Assembly: GCF_024594815.1 (NCBI RefSeq) | Contig: NZ_JANJOU010000004.1 | Coordinates: 229,285-293,284 of the forward strand | DNA: 64,000 nucleotides | Direction of reading: 5' to 3' | DNA from: Roseomonas populi | Lineage (GTDB): Bacteria > Pseudomonadota > Alphaproteobacteria > Acetobacterales > Acetobacteraceae | Shown: one piece after another, positions 26,347 to 34,624 of the stretch | Layout of the letters: every line of letters starts with the position of its first letter | How positions within the stretch are numbered: the first letter of the stretch is position 1 | Made by a program: the position numbers and the translations under genes | Notes under the pieces: generated by a model | What the model saw: only the letters and a program-made list of their open reading frames with translations | What the model was told of the DNA's origin: nothing | Database searches by the model: none

Positions 26347-27977
26347 GCCGCCGCGTGCTGCTCCCGAAGCTTCAGGAACTTCAGCATCGGCCACTCCTCC
26401 TCCGCCCGGTTCCGCCGCCAGTCGGAGGTGAAGAAGGCCACCAGCGCCCCGTCATGGTCCTCCGCCGTGTCGTGCGGCGCGGATTGCCGGAACTTCTCCA
26501 TCGCCGCCTTATCGTCGGAGGCAACCCAGCGCATCATCCCCCAGGGCGTGCTCTCGTAGCGGCTGGGCACGGAGTACTCGGCCTTCAGCCGCTCCGCCAA
26601 AACGTCCAGCTGCAGCGCGCCCACCACGCCAACCACCGGCGGCGTGCCGTCCAGCGGGCGGAACAGCTGCACCACGCCCTCCTCGGCCAGCTGCTCCAGC
26701 GCGGTGCGGAGCTTCTTGCCGACCATCGCGTCCTCAATCATCACGCGGCGCAGGATTTCCGGCGCGAAGCTCGGCACACCCCGGAAGTTCAAGGCCTCGC
26801 CCTCGGTCAGCGTGTCGCCGATCCGCAGGATGCCATGGTTGGCGATCCCCACCACGTCGCCCGGCCAGGCCTCCTGCGCCACCTGCCGGTCCTGGGCGAA
26901 AAAGAAGAGCGGCGCGTTGACCGGCACCTGCTTTCCCGTGCGGGTCTGGCGCAGCCGCATCCCCTTCTCCAGCCGGCCGGAGCAGATGCGGAGAAAGGCC
27001 ACGCGGTCCCGATGGTTCGGGTCCATGTTCGCCTGGATCTTGAAGACGAAGCCCGTCAGCGCCGGCTCCTCCGGCTGCACGCGCCGCGTATCCGCCGGCC
27101 GCGCGCCGGGCTGCGGCGCGAAGCGCGCCAGCCCTTCCAGCAGGTGCCCGATCCCGAAATCCCGCAGCGCCGAACCGAAATAGACCGGCGTCATCGTGCC
27201 CTGCCGGAACGCCTCGATATCGAAAGTCGGGAATGCGGAGGCCAGCTCTGCCCCCTCGCGCAGCGCCTCCACCTCGGCAGCCGGCACCATCTCGTCGATC
27301 TTCGGATCATCCAGGCCGGAAAGCTTCACCGCCCCCGATCCCTCGGCGAGCAGGTGCAGCGCCGGCTCCAGCATGTCGTAGGTGCCGAGGAAGCCGCGCC
27401 CCGCCCCCACGGGCCAAGCCGCCGGCGTCACATCCAGCGCCAGCGTCTTCTCGATCTCGTCCAGAAGCTCGAAGACGTCCCGGCTCTCGCGATCCATCTT
27501 GTTGATGAAGGTGATGATCGGGATGTCCCGCAGGCGGCACACCTCGAACAGCTTGCGGGTCTGCGCCTCGATGCCCTTGGCCGCGTCGATCACCATCACG
27601 GCCGCGTCCACCGCCGTCAGCGTCCGGTAGGTGTCCTCGGAGAAGTCCTCGTGGCCCGGCGTGTCCAGCAGGTTGAACACCACCCCGTCCCGCTCGAAGG
27701 TCATGACGGAGGTGGCCACGGAGATCCCGCGGTCCTGCTCGATCTTCATCCAGTCCGACCGGGTGCGGCGCCGGTCGCCCTTGGCGCGCACCTGCCCGGC
27801 CAGCTGGATGGCGCCGCCGCGCAGCAGCAGCTTCTCCGTCAGCGTGGTCTTGCCGGCGTCCGGGTGGGCGATGATGGCGAAGGCGCGCCGCCGCGCGGCC
27901 TCCATCGCCACTTGGTTCTGGGCCTCAGGCGGGCGGTTGTGGCCAATCCCGGCGGTCTCGGGGGCGATCTGATCCAT
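26343..27977 (-). CDS. prfC: Peptide chain release factor 3
   Basis: Translational GTPase of 544 residues that recycles RF1 and RF2 from the ribosome. GTPase motifs: AHPDAGKT (37-44), the switch region with DRGISVATS, DTPGHEDF near 106 and NKMD near 160. Domain II and the RF3 C-terminal domain follow, with TGFVFKIQANMDPNHRDRVAFLR and the GALQLDVLAERLKAEY segment specific to RF3. The N-terminal 25 residues contain IGHNRPPE, a short motif often seen at N-termini of alphaproteobacterial proteins; ATG 27905 is a less likely alternative start. It is followed by the overlapping HAD phosphatase gene. Confidence 0.95.
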   Translation of the reverse strand: MDQIAPETAGIGHNRPPEAQNQVAMEAARRRAFAIIAHPDAGKTTLTEKLLLRGGAIQLAGQVRAKGDRRRTRSDWMKIEQDRGISVATSVMTFERDGVVFNLLDTPGHEDFSEDTYRTLTAVDAAVMVIDAAKGIEAQTRKLFEVCRLRDIPIITFINKMDRESRDVFELLDEIEKTLALDVTPAAWPVGAGRGFLGTYDMLEPALHLLAEGSGAVKLSGLDDPKIDEMVPAAEVEALREGAELASAFPTFDIEAFRQGTMTPVYFGSALRDFGIGHLLEGLARFAPQPGARPADTRRVQPEEPALTGFVFKIQANMDPNHRDRVAFLRICSGRLEKGMRLRQTRTGKQVPVNAPLFFFAQDRQVAQEAWPGDVVGIANHGILRIGDTLTEGEALNFRGVPSFAPEILRRVMIEDAMVGKKLRTALEQLAEEGVVQLFRPLDGTPPVVGVVGALQLDVLAERLKAEYSVPSRYESTPWGMMRWVASDDKAAMEKFRQSAPHDTAEDHDGALVAFFTSDWRRNRAEEEWPMLKFLKLREQHAAA

Positions 27978-28028
27978 GCGCCGTATCTGGCGGCGTTGCG
28001 CCCCCGGCGCAACAACCGATGGGGCGCG

Positions 28029-29198
28029 TCAGCCGTGCCGGCGCCGCAGCGCATCCAGCGCCACGGTCATCACCGCCCCGAACAGGATCACCGCTGCCAC
28101 CGGGCGGGGCGTCCCGTTCGCGAAATGCCCGACGGCCACGCTCCCCAGCGCCGCCACGGCGAATTGAAGCGTCCCCAGCAGGGCGGAGGCGGTGCCGGCC
28201 CTCTGCCCGTGCCGCGCCAGCCCGCCCACGGCCGAGTTGGGCATGATCATGCTGCCCGATGCCAGCATGGCGAAAACGGGAAAGAAGAAGCCCCAGATGC
28301 CGCCCCAGCCCGTCCAGGCCAGCACCGCGAGCGTGCTGGTGGCGGCCAGCAGCGCCAGGGAGCCCGCCGTGAGTACCCTGCTCGGCCCGAAGCGCCCAAC
28401 TAGCCAGGGGTTCAACTGCGCCCCGCCGATGAAGCCCACCGCGCCCACGCCGAACAGGATGGCGAAGCGCCCCGGTTCCATCTGGAAATGCTCGATGTAA
28501 ACGGCCGGGGCCCCGCTGATGTAGGCGAACATGGCGAACATCACCGCCGCCCCCATCAAGGCGTGGGTCAGGAAGACGGGCTCGACCAGCACCCGCCCGT
28601 AGTTCCGCATCAGCGCACCGAATCCTAGCCGGAGCCGCCGCTCCGGCGGCAGAGTGTCCGGCAGCAGCCACCAGACCAGCAGCCCGGACAGGGCGCCGTA
28701 GCACGCCATCACCCAGAAGATGGCGCGCCAGTCCGCCACCCCCAGCAGGGCCCCGCCCAGCGAGGGCGCGAGGATCGGCGCCGCCCCCATGACGAGGATG
28801 AGGCGCGACATGATCCGCGCCGCCTCCAGCCCCGTCACCTTGTCCCGCACCACCGCCCGCGGGATCACGGAACTGGCAGATGCCCCGAAAGCCTCCAGGA
28901 ACCGGAAGGCCGCCAGCCAGCCCATGCTCGGCGCCAGGGCGCATCCGATGGTGGCGAGGGTGTAGACGACGCTCCCGGCCAGTAACGGCCCGCGCCGCCC
29001 GAAGCGGTCGGACAGGGTGCCCTGCGTCACCTGCCCGACCGCGAGACCCACGAACCAGGTCGCCAGGGTCAGCTGCGCGCCACCCTGCCCGGTGCCGAAC
29101 TCCGCTTCCATGGCGGGGAAGCCCGGCAGGTACATGTCGGTGGAGATCGGGTTGATGGCTGTCAGGAAGCCGAGCAGCAGGGGAAGCCAGGGCGGCAT
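28029..29198 (-). CDS. Bcr/CflA-family MFS efflux transporter
   Basis: Twelve-helix drug/proton antiporter of 389 residues. The Bcr/CflA signature in helix 1, LTAINPISTDMYLPGFPAME (17-36), is clear, and loop 2-3 has GTLSDRFGRRGPLL, the MFS motif A. RFLEAFGASASSVIPRAVVRD is the helix 4 to 5 signature. The ATG at 29198 gives the canonical short N-terminus. The 158-base region upstream holds a Fur-like box and a divergent unknown gene. Export of a siderophore or other iron-related compound is therefore possible, although family members usually export drugs or sulfonamides. Confidence 0.87.
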   Translation of the reverse strand: MPPWLPLLLGFLTAINPISTDMYLPGFPAMEAEFGTGQGGAQLTLATWFVGLAVGQVTQGTLSDRFGRRGPLLAGSVVYTLATIGCALAPSMGWLAAFRFLEAFGASASSVIPRAVVRDKVTGLEAARIMSRLILVMGAAPILAPSLGGALLGVADWRAIFWVMACYGALSGLLVWWLLPDTLPPERRLRLGFGALMRNYGRVLVEPVFLTHALMGAAVMFAMFAYISGAPAVYIEHFQMEPGRFAILFGVGAVGFIGGAQLNPWLVGRFGPSRVLTAGSLALLAATSTLAVLAWTGWGGIWGFFFPVFAMLASGSMIMPNSAVGGLARHGQRAGTASALLGTLQFAVAALGSVAVGHFANGTPRPVAAVILFGAVMTVALDALRRRHG

Positions 29199-29302
29199 GG
29201 GAGCTTTCGAGGTTGCGCGTCGCTGAGACCGGCCCTTGCTGCGCCGCAGCAGAGGGATTGGGAAGCCTATTTCGTGCGGATCACCTGCCAGAAGGCACTT
29301 GC

Positions 29303-29317
29303 GAACGATTATCATTC
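29303..29317. promoter_or_regulatory. Fur-box-like inverted repeat
   Basis: GAACGAT-T-ATCATTC is a 7-1-7 inverted repeat with two mismatched pairs around the central base, and its core AACGATTATCATT differs from the classical AATGATAATCATT at two positions. It is an AT-rich island in GC-rich DNA, 105 bases from the Bcr transporter start and 40 bases upstream of the divergent unknown gene. Confidence 0.5.
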
Positions 29318-29356
29318 CAGGCAGCCTGGGCGGACCACTTGCCGGGAGACTTCCCC

Positions 29357-29803
29357 ATGGCCACTCGCGGACTGCCCAGCTGGCCCCTCGCGGACGCCGC
29401 CCCCGAAGACCTGCCGCCCGCCGAGGCCCTGCTGCTGGACGCCATCCGTGGCTGGGTTGAGGCAACCCGGACGGGAGGTTCCCCCCTCGCCGCCCTGCGG
29501 CTCCCGCTCGCGACCGAGAGCCTGGCCGACGCCGCCCCGCTGCTAGACGCGCTGCTGCGCGCCCTCGCCTGCCCGGGCGCCATGGGCTGCCGCCTGTGCC
29601 CTCGCCTGACCCCGGCAGAAGGCTCGCTCCTCATGGGGCTCGGCCTCGCCCAGCGGGCGACGCGGCGGGAGGCCCTGGCCGTCCTCCTCCGCCTCGCCCC
29701 GCCCGCTTCCGCCTACGCCGCCCTCGGCCCGGCGCTCGCCCTGGGGCTCGTCCTCCGGCGCGGGGGAATGCTCCTCTCCCACCCGCTCCGCGCCACCTCG
29801 TGA
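29357..29803 (+). CDS. Hypothetical protein downstream of a Fur-like box
   Basis: Unrecognised protein of 148 residues, mostly helical, rich in Ala and Leu. A small cysteine cluster is at about 75-83 (CPGAMGCRLCPR), the only feature that could bind metal. The hydrophobic stretch AALGPALALGLVLRRGGMLL near the C-terminus could be a membrane-associated helix. GGAGACTTCCCC precedes the ATG at 29357. The nearby Fur-like inverted repeat suggests iron control. It is divergent from the Bcr transporter, and a terminator hairpin follows its stop. Confidence 0.6.
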   Translation: MATRGLPSWPLADAAPEDLPPAEALLLDAIRGWVEATRTGGSPLAALRLPLATESLADAAPLLDALLRALACPGAMGCRLCPRLTPAEGSLLMGLGLAQRATRREALAVLLRLAPPASAYAALGPALALGLVLRRGGMLLSHPLRATS

Positions 29804-29831
29804 AAAAGGCCGGGGAGTCTCCTCCCCGGCC
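29803..29831 (-). terminator. Intrinsic terminator of the DUF882/L,D-transpeptidase operon
   Basis: A perfect 10-bp stem GGCCGGGGAG / CTCCCCGGCC with a 4-base loop at 29808-29831. On the minus strand it is followed by TTTTT, fitting a Rho-independent terminator 28 bases after the DUF882 stop. It may also slow transcripts of the convergent unknown gene. Confidence 0.8.
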
Positions 29832-29858
29832 CCATCGATCGGCGTACGGCGATCCGCC

Positions 29859-30470
29859 CTACCAGCGGCGGGACTGCCCGCAGTCCAGGTGGACGAAGCC
29901 GTCGCGCCGGTAGAGCCCGACGCCGCCCAGCCCCAGCGAGGCCGCGAGCCGCGCCATGCCGTAGGAATCCCGCCCGGGCAGCCGCATGTCCCCGGCCATG
30001 CCGGACATGTGGAGGGAGACGGTGGAGACCCGCCCCGTGAGGCGCGAGTTCGTCTCCGGCGTGCGATAGCCGCTGATGACCTGGAAGGCGTCGGTGGCCT
30101 CCATCTTCGCCGCGACCGCGTTCATCACGTCGAAAAGGCGCGGGTCCATCGGCGTCACCTCCTCGCGGTTGATGTCACGGAACACCCAGTCGAGCTTCCG
30201 CAGCGCCTCGGTCACGTAGCGCCCGTCCTGGAAATAAACGCCGGTGAAGCCATCCCCGGTATAGGCGCGCTGCACGCTGATGCGCCGCGTCCCGCGCGCC
30301 ACCTGCGCCTCCGCCCCGCCCGGCACGGCGGCGCAGGCCAGCAGCCCAGCCCCGGCGGCGATCAGGTTGCGCCGCCCCAGCCGCCGGTCCTCGCAGCATG
30401 GGCATTCCGGCGCGTGCGGCCGGCGGCCGTTCCAGGCGGCGCGCACCGCGCCGATCACCCGGGCGCTCAC
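29859..30470 (-). CDS. Tat-exported DUF882 / YcbK-type M15-like peptidase
   Basis: Periplasmic protein of 203 residues of the DUF882 (peptidase M15_2, YcbK/MepK-like) family, whose characterised members cut murein crosslinks. The N-terminus carries a twin-arginine signal (LGRRNLIAAGAGLLACAA, about 31-48; cleavage near AEA-Q). Zinc-site residues are in LHMSGMAGDMRL (the H-x3-G-x-A-x-D pattern), and VHLDCG (H-x-D) lies near the end with GGVGLYRRDGF. The GTG at 30470 was chosen because it overlaps the stop of the upstream L,D-transpeptidase gene (GTGA). The pairing with an L,D-transpeptidase suggests turnover of 3-3 or 4-3 murein crosslinks. Confidence 0.83.
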   Translation of the reverse strand: MSARVIGAVRAAWNGRRPHAPECPCCEDRRLGRRNLIAAGAGLLACAAVPGGAEAQVARGTRRISVQRAYTGDGFTGVYFQDGRYVTEALRKLDWVFRDINREEVTPMDPRLFDVMNAVAAKMEATDAFQVISGYRTPETNSRLTGRVSTVSLHMSGMAGDMRLPGRDSYGMARLAASLGLGGVGLYRRDGFVHLDCGQSRRW

Positions 30471-31990
30471 CGCGCCGCCCCCGCGGTGGCGACCCGCAGC
30501 CCGCCCCGGTCCATCTCCCACGCATAGGCGGCGTCCAGCCCGTAGATGTCCGGTCGCACCTTCACGCGCGGGCCCTCCGTCGTCACCGTGGTGTAGTGCA
30601 GCCGCACGGGCAGCGGGCGCCGCAGGCCCACGGACTGCGTCTGCTTGCTGTCATAGGTGCGCTGCGCGCGCGCCATGTCCCAGCCCATCCCCTCGAGCAC
30701 GAGGAGAAGAAGGTCATCGGGCAGCGAGAGCCGGATGCAGCCCGAGGAGAAGGCCCGGTCCGGCCGGCCGAACGGCCGGCGGTCGGGCGTGTCGTGCAGG
30801 TAGATATCGTCGGAATTGGGCATGATGAACTTGATCCGGCCAAGGGCGTTTTCGTCCCCGGCGTCCTGACGGATGAGGTAGGGAAAACGGCCCGGCCGAA
30901 CGGCGGACCAGTCCACGGTGGCGGGATCGACCTCCACGCGCTCCCCGCCCACCACGCTGTAGAGGCGGAAGCCCTTGGCGGCCATTCCCGCCGGGTCGCG
31001 GCGGAAGCGGGGCAGAAGGTCCTCGCGCGCATTGCGCTCGGGCACGCCCCACGTGGGGTTGAACTGCACCGTCGTCAGCCGGGCGCGCATGGTCGGCGTG
31101 GCCCGCGCCGGCTTGCCGACGACGACGTTCATCCGCATCAGCACCCGATCGCCCTCCTGCACCAGCAGGACGTAATCGGGGATGTTCACCTCGATGCGCC
31201 GCTCGTCGCCGGGCTTCAGGGCGTTGCGCCTGAGGTCCAGCGCCACCCGGACCTGCGCCGCGCGGGCCGAGGCCGGGCGGTTCAGCAGCCCCAGGCTAGC
31301 GGCGCCCACTCGCCCGTCCGCCTCCAGCCCGTTCGCGGCCTGCCACCGCCGCACCGCGGCCTCCAGCGGCGCGTCGTAGGTGGCCCCGCCGTCACGAGCG
31401 GCCGCCAGCACCGGGTCCTCGGCCTTCAGCCGGGCCCGCAGGGCCGGTACGCGCGCCGCGTCCGTCATGCCGGGGTCCAGCGTGCCCTCGCCGGCGGGGA
31501 TCGTCGCCCAGCCGCCAGCGGCGACGAGCCCGTTCGCCTTCGCCAGCTCGGACCGCAGCGCGGCCGCACCCTCCGGCAGGTTCGCCGCGCGGTCGATCAG
31601 CCCCGCCGGCTCAGGCAACCCGACCAGCTCCGCCTGCCAGCGGGAGAAGTCCGTCGCCGGGTCGCGCAGGATGTCGGCCCGCCCTGCCGGCTGCCGGACC
31701 CGGCCGAGCACGAGATCGCCGAGCGCGGCATTGGCCGCCTGGTACACCGCCGCGTGGAAGGTCGCGGGCTCCGAGCTGCCGAGGGCGTCCGGCGGCACCG
31801 CATAACCTGCGGGATCCAGCCCGTCCTGCCCCAGCTTCCGCAGCCGGGACGCCAGGCGGAACACGGAATCCCAGCTCTGCGGCCCTGGCCCCGCCGGCTC
31901 GGCGGCTCCTCCCTGCGACCGCGCCATGGCAGGAAGCAGGCCGGCCGAGAGGCCGGAAAGCACGTCGCGTCTTCGCATGCGCGGACGCAT
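30467..31990 (-). CDS. L,D-transpeptidase (YcbB/LdtD type)
   Basis: Exported murein transpeptidase of 507 residues that makes 3-3 crosslinks or attaches proteins to murein. It has an RR-rich N-terminal signal (RRRDVLSGLSAGLLPAMA). A peptidoglycan-binding helix region lies at about 200-240 (LEAAVRRWQAANGLEADGRVG). The YkuD catalytic domain from about 270 has the active site HDTPDRRPFG and SSGCIRL with C418. ATG 31990 follows directly on GGGAGGT; ATG 31978, with that site 12 bases upstream, is an alternative. It ends in a GTGA overlap with the DUF882 gene, and the pair shares a terminator. Confidence 0.9.
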   Translation of the reverse strand: MRPRMRRRDVLSGLSAGLLPAMARSQGGAAEPAGPGPQSWDSVFRLASRLRKLGQDGLDPAGYAVPPDALGSSEPATFHAAVYQAANAALGDLVLGRVRQPAGRADILRDPATDFSRWQAELVGLPEPAGLIDRAANLPEGAAALRSELAKANGLVAAGGWATIPAGEGTLDPGMTDAARVPALRARLKAEDPVLAAARDGGATYDAPLEAAVRRWQAANGLEADGRVGAASLGLLNRPASARAAQVRVALDLRRNALKPGDERRIEVNIPDYVLLVQEGDRVLMRMNVVVGKPARATPTMRARLTTVQFNPTWGVPERNAREDLLPRFRRDPAGMAAKGFRLYSVVGGERVEVDPATVDWSAVRPGRFPYLIRQDAGDENALGRIKFIMPNSDDIYLHDTPDRRPFGRPDRAFSSGCIRLSLPDDLLLLVLEGMGWDMARAQRTYDSKQTQSVGLRRPLPVRLHYTTVTTEGPRVKVRPDIYGLDAAYAWEMDRGGLRVATAGAAR

Positions 31991-32030
31991 ACCTCCCGGC
32001 GGCCCGGGCTGCAAAGCTGAATAAGGTAAC

Positions 32031-32258
32031 TCAGCCGGAGATGAGCCAGCCGAGCAGCATCAGCACCACCACGCCGATCAGCACCGCCTTGATCAGAGAC
32101 CACCACTCGCCGCGGCCACCCTCGCCCTCCTCGGCGTGCGCGATGGGTCGCGGCGAGGGGTGCCGGGCCTCGGCCATCCCGGCCGGGGCCGCGGCGTCCG
32201 GGCTGGCGGCGGCTTGGTCGCGCGTGGCGGCTCCGGAACGGATGGGATCGCTGGGCAT
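32031..32258 (-). CDS. Small single-pass membrane protein
   Basis: Unrecognised protein of 75 residues. The first 50 are polar and Pro/Ala-rich; residues 55-74 form a C-terminal transmembrane helix (IKAVLIGVVVLMLLGWLIS) after WW, so it is tail-anchored. The ribosome site GGAGGG lies 3 bases before the ATG at 32258. It is upstream of the L,D-transpeptidase gene on the same strand with a 40-base gap and could be co-transcribed. The 205 bases upstream, up to the next plus-strand gene, show no gene and no clear operator. Confidence 0.55.
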   Translation of the reverse strand: MPSDPIRSGAATRDQAAASPDAAAPAGMAEARHPSPRPIAHAEEGEGGRGEWWSLIKAVLIGVVVLMLLGWLISG

Positions 32259-32463
32259 GAGCCCTCCATGATTCGTTTGGGTTAGAGCTGCATCATCTTC
32301 AGCGCTCGCCAACCAGCCGGGCAACGGGCACCGTTCCACTCACGGGTGGGAACGTGACAGGCGCGCCCGGTTTTCAGCCCACGGCTCTGAACACCCGGCT
32401 AACAGCCCGGCGTTGCAGACTTGCCCGCTTGATCCCGGCGCCAGGAAAACCGACCCTGGCCCC

Positions 32464-33873
32464 ATGTCTCAGACGCACCCCGCCGACGATTCCGCCGAAC
32501 CGGCCTGGGCCGGGGCAGCCCGCTTCCTCGAGGGCCGGATTCCGCCCGGCGGCCGCGTGATCGCGCCCGAGAGCTTCGCCCGGCTGGCCGGTGCCTTGTC
32601 CGCCCCGGACCCGGAGAACATTCCGGACTGGGCGGTGATCCGCACCGCGACGGCGGGAAGCCTGCCGCCCGGCCTTCTCCGCCGCTTGCTGGCGGAAACG
32701 ACCCCCGTCTTCGCCAATGAAGGCTACGTGGTCTTCGCGCGCCGCCCGACCTTCGGCTTGGCCGACATGCGGAACGCCCCCGCCGTGCGCGCCCTGGCGG
32801 ATGGCGCCGCCCTTGGCGCCCCTTTCACCCCGCCCGGCCCCACTCTTCTGGAAGCGAGCCAGCCGAAAGCCTCGGCCCCTCCCGAGGCAGGAATGGTGCC
32901 CATCGCCCCACCCCGCGCCCCGGACATCCCCCGCGCCAATCTGCCGCCGGAGGCCCTGGCCCTGCAGGTTCCCGCTCCAGCTCCCAGGGCCGACCGCCCG
33001 GCCTTCCCCCTGCCCCGTCCCTTCACCGCGCCCGAGCCTCCGCCCGGCTTCGCCCCGCCGCAGCAGCCGGCCGCTGCGCCGCCCGAGCCGCCTCGGCTCT
33101 TCCCTGTTCCCGCCGCGGCGAACACGCCGCCCGTGCCGCGCCTCTTCGCCGTGCCGCCCGCGCAGCCGGTCGTCCCGCCGGAGCCGGCCTCCTTCGCACC
33201 GCCCGCGGCCCCGCCGGAGCCGGCCTCCCTCCTCGCCCCGCCGCCTGCCCCGGCCTGGCCGGTGCCGCCGCCGGAGCGGGCCACGCCCGAAGTGCCGCCC
33301 GCTTCGGCGCCGGCCGCCACCCTGCCCTCCGGGACGGCGCCGAGAGGCACCCTGCCCGCCCGTGTTGCCGCGCTGCTCGGGACGGGAGCGGGCCGTCGCG
33401 TCGCGCTCCTCGGCGCCGACGCGCGGGGGCTTGCCGCGGCCCTGGATCCCGCTGCTCTCGTCTCGGACGCGGAAGGGCAACCCGACGCCTGCTTCGACCT
33501 CCTCCTGCTCGCTCCGGGCGAGGCCTCGCTCGCGGGAGCTGCCGCGGACGCCGCGCGCCTGCTCCGCCCCGGCGGTCTCCTCCTCATCGTTGCGGAGAAC
33601 ACCGAATCGCTTGGCCGCCGACTGGCCGCCGCCCTCGGCCGGCCCGCCCCGGCCGGGCTTTCCGCCAGCACGATCCGCGGTGCCCTTCATGCGGCCGGGC
33701 TGGTTCCGGAACGCCTGGAAGGGCACGCGCTCGACACCTGGCGCGCCACGGCGGACCTCCCGCCGCCGGGCCTCGCCCCGGGCGACCCCGCCTCCGCGCT
33801 GCTGGAGGACGCGGCTTCCACCATGGATCCCCGCCACGCCGCGTGGCTGCTCTTCCTGGCGCGGAAACCGTGA
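32464..33873 (+). CDS. Proline-rich protein with a methyltransferase-like C-terminus
   Basis: Unrecognised protein of 469 residues in three parts. Residues 1-110 form a folded-looking segment (GGRVIAPESFARLAGAL, IPDWAVIRT, NEGYVVFARRPTFG). Residues 118-298 are extremely rich in proline and alanine with repeated PPEP and LFPVP/LFAVP units. Residues 300-469 resemble a Rossmann methyltransferase end: VALLGADARGLAAAL, then FDLLLLAPGE, LLRPGGLLLIVAEN and ALHAAGLVPERLEG. The glycine loop that binds S-adenosylmethionine is not convincing, so the domain may be degenerate. The DUF1028 gene follows 28 bases downstream. Confidence 0.6.
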   Translation: MSQTHPADDSAEPAWAGAARFLEGRIPPGGRVIAPESFARLAGALSAPDPENIPDWAVIRTATAGSLPPGLLRRLLAETTPVFANEGYVVFARRPTFGLADMRNAPAVRALADGAALGAPFTPPGPTLLEASQPKASAPPEAGMVPIAPPRAPDIPRANLPPEALALQVPAPAPRADRPAFPLPRPFTAPEPPPGFAPPQQPAAAPPEPPRLFPVPAAANTPPVPRLFAVPPAQPVVPPEPASFAPPAAPPEPASLLAPPPAPAWPVPPPERATPEVPPASAPAATLPSGTAPRGTLPARVAALLGTGAGRRVALLGADARGLAAALDPAALVSDAEGQPDACFDLLLLAPGEASLAGAAADAARLLRPGGLLLIVAENTESLGRRLAAALGRPAPAGLSASTIRGALHAAGLVPERLEGHALDTWRATADLPPPGLAPGDPASALLEDAASTMDPRHAAWLLFLARKP

Positions 33874-33901
33874 TCCCTCTGCGCCTGGAGGCCCCGGGAA
33901 C

Positions 33902-34621
33902 ATGACCTGGTCGGTTGTCATCCACGAGCCGGAGAGCGGCGCCTTCGCCGTCGCGGTAACGACCTGCAGCTTCGCTGTCGGCGCCTCCTGCCCGCATCTC
34001 CGGGCTGGGGTGGGGGCCGTGTCCACCCAGTCCTTCACCAACCGCTATCTCGGCCCGGCCGTGCTGGACGGGATGGCGCGCGGCCTCTCGCCCACAGCCG
34101 CCATCGAGGGCGCTCTGGCCGGCGACGATGGCCGCAACCTCCGGCAGGTGCATGCCGTGGACCGGTTCGGCCGCAGCGCCGCCTTCACCGGCGCGAACTG
34201 CGTGGACTGGGCGGGGGAACTCACGGGCCGGAGCCAATCGGTGGCCGGGAACATGCTCGCCGGCCCCGCCGTGCTGAACGACACCGTCGCGGCCCTCGCC
34301 ATCAACGGCAACCTGCCCCTGCCGGAGCGCCTGGCCATGGCGTTGGAGGCGGGCGAAGCCGCCGGTGGGGACCGACGCGGCCGCCAGTCCGCCGCCATGC
34401 GCCTCGTCACGACGGAGGACTTCCCCGATCTCGACATCCGCGTGGACGACCACCCGGAGCCGTTGAAGGAGCTCTCCCGCCTCCTAGCCATCTGGCGCCG
34501 CGACCGCGCGCCCTACCTCGACCGGCAGCCCCGCAAGGCAAACCCATCCGGCGTCATCGACATGGATGCTACCGAGGCCGCCTGGAAGGCCGCCGGCATG
34601 GACCTGCGCTTCCGCCGCTGA
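33902..34621 (+). CDS. DUF1028 domain protein (Ntn-hydrolase-like)
   Basis: Soluble protein of 239 residues that is almost entirely a DUF1028 domain. It has the typical opening TWSVVIHEPESGAFAVAVTT, then GAVSTQSFTNRYLGPAVLDGM, RQVHAVDRFGRSAAFTG and SVAGNMLAGPAVL. The family has an Ntn-hydrolase-like layout and is often annotated as a putative amidase or secreted hydrolase, without proof of activity. No signal peptide is visible. It follows the proline-rich gene on the same strand and ends three bases before the convergent GGDEF-EAL gene. Confidence 0.85.
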   Translation: MTWSVVIHEPESGAFAVAVTTCSFAVGASCPHLRAGVGAVSTQSFTNRYLGPAVLDGMARGLSPTAAIEGALAGDDGRNLRQVHAVDRFGRSAAFTGANCVDWAGELTGRSQSVAGNMLAGPAVLNDTVAALAINGNLPLPERLAMALEAGEAAGGDRRGRQSAAMRLVTTEDFPDLDIRVDDHPEPLKELSRLLAIWRRDRAPYLDRQPRKANPSGVIDMDATEAAWKAAGMDLRFRR

Positions 34622-34624
34622 CCC

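Noticed and set aside
26355..28403. A 682-codon plus-strand frame opposite prfC and the Bcr transporter
   Set aside because: It crosses two real genes and their spacer and carries no domain.
29213..29356. Upstream extension of the 148-residue unknown protein by 48 codons
   Set aside because: It would run through the Fur-like box and AT-rich promoter region. The ATG at 29357 fits better.
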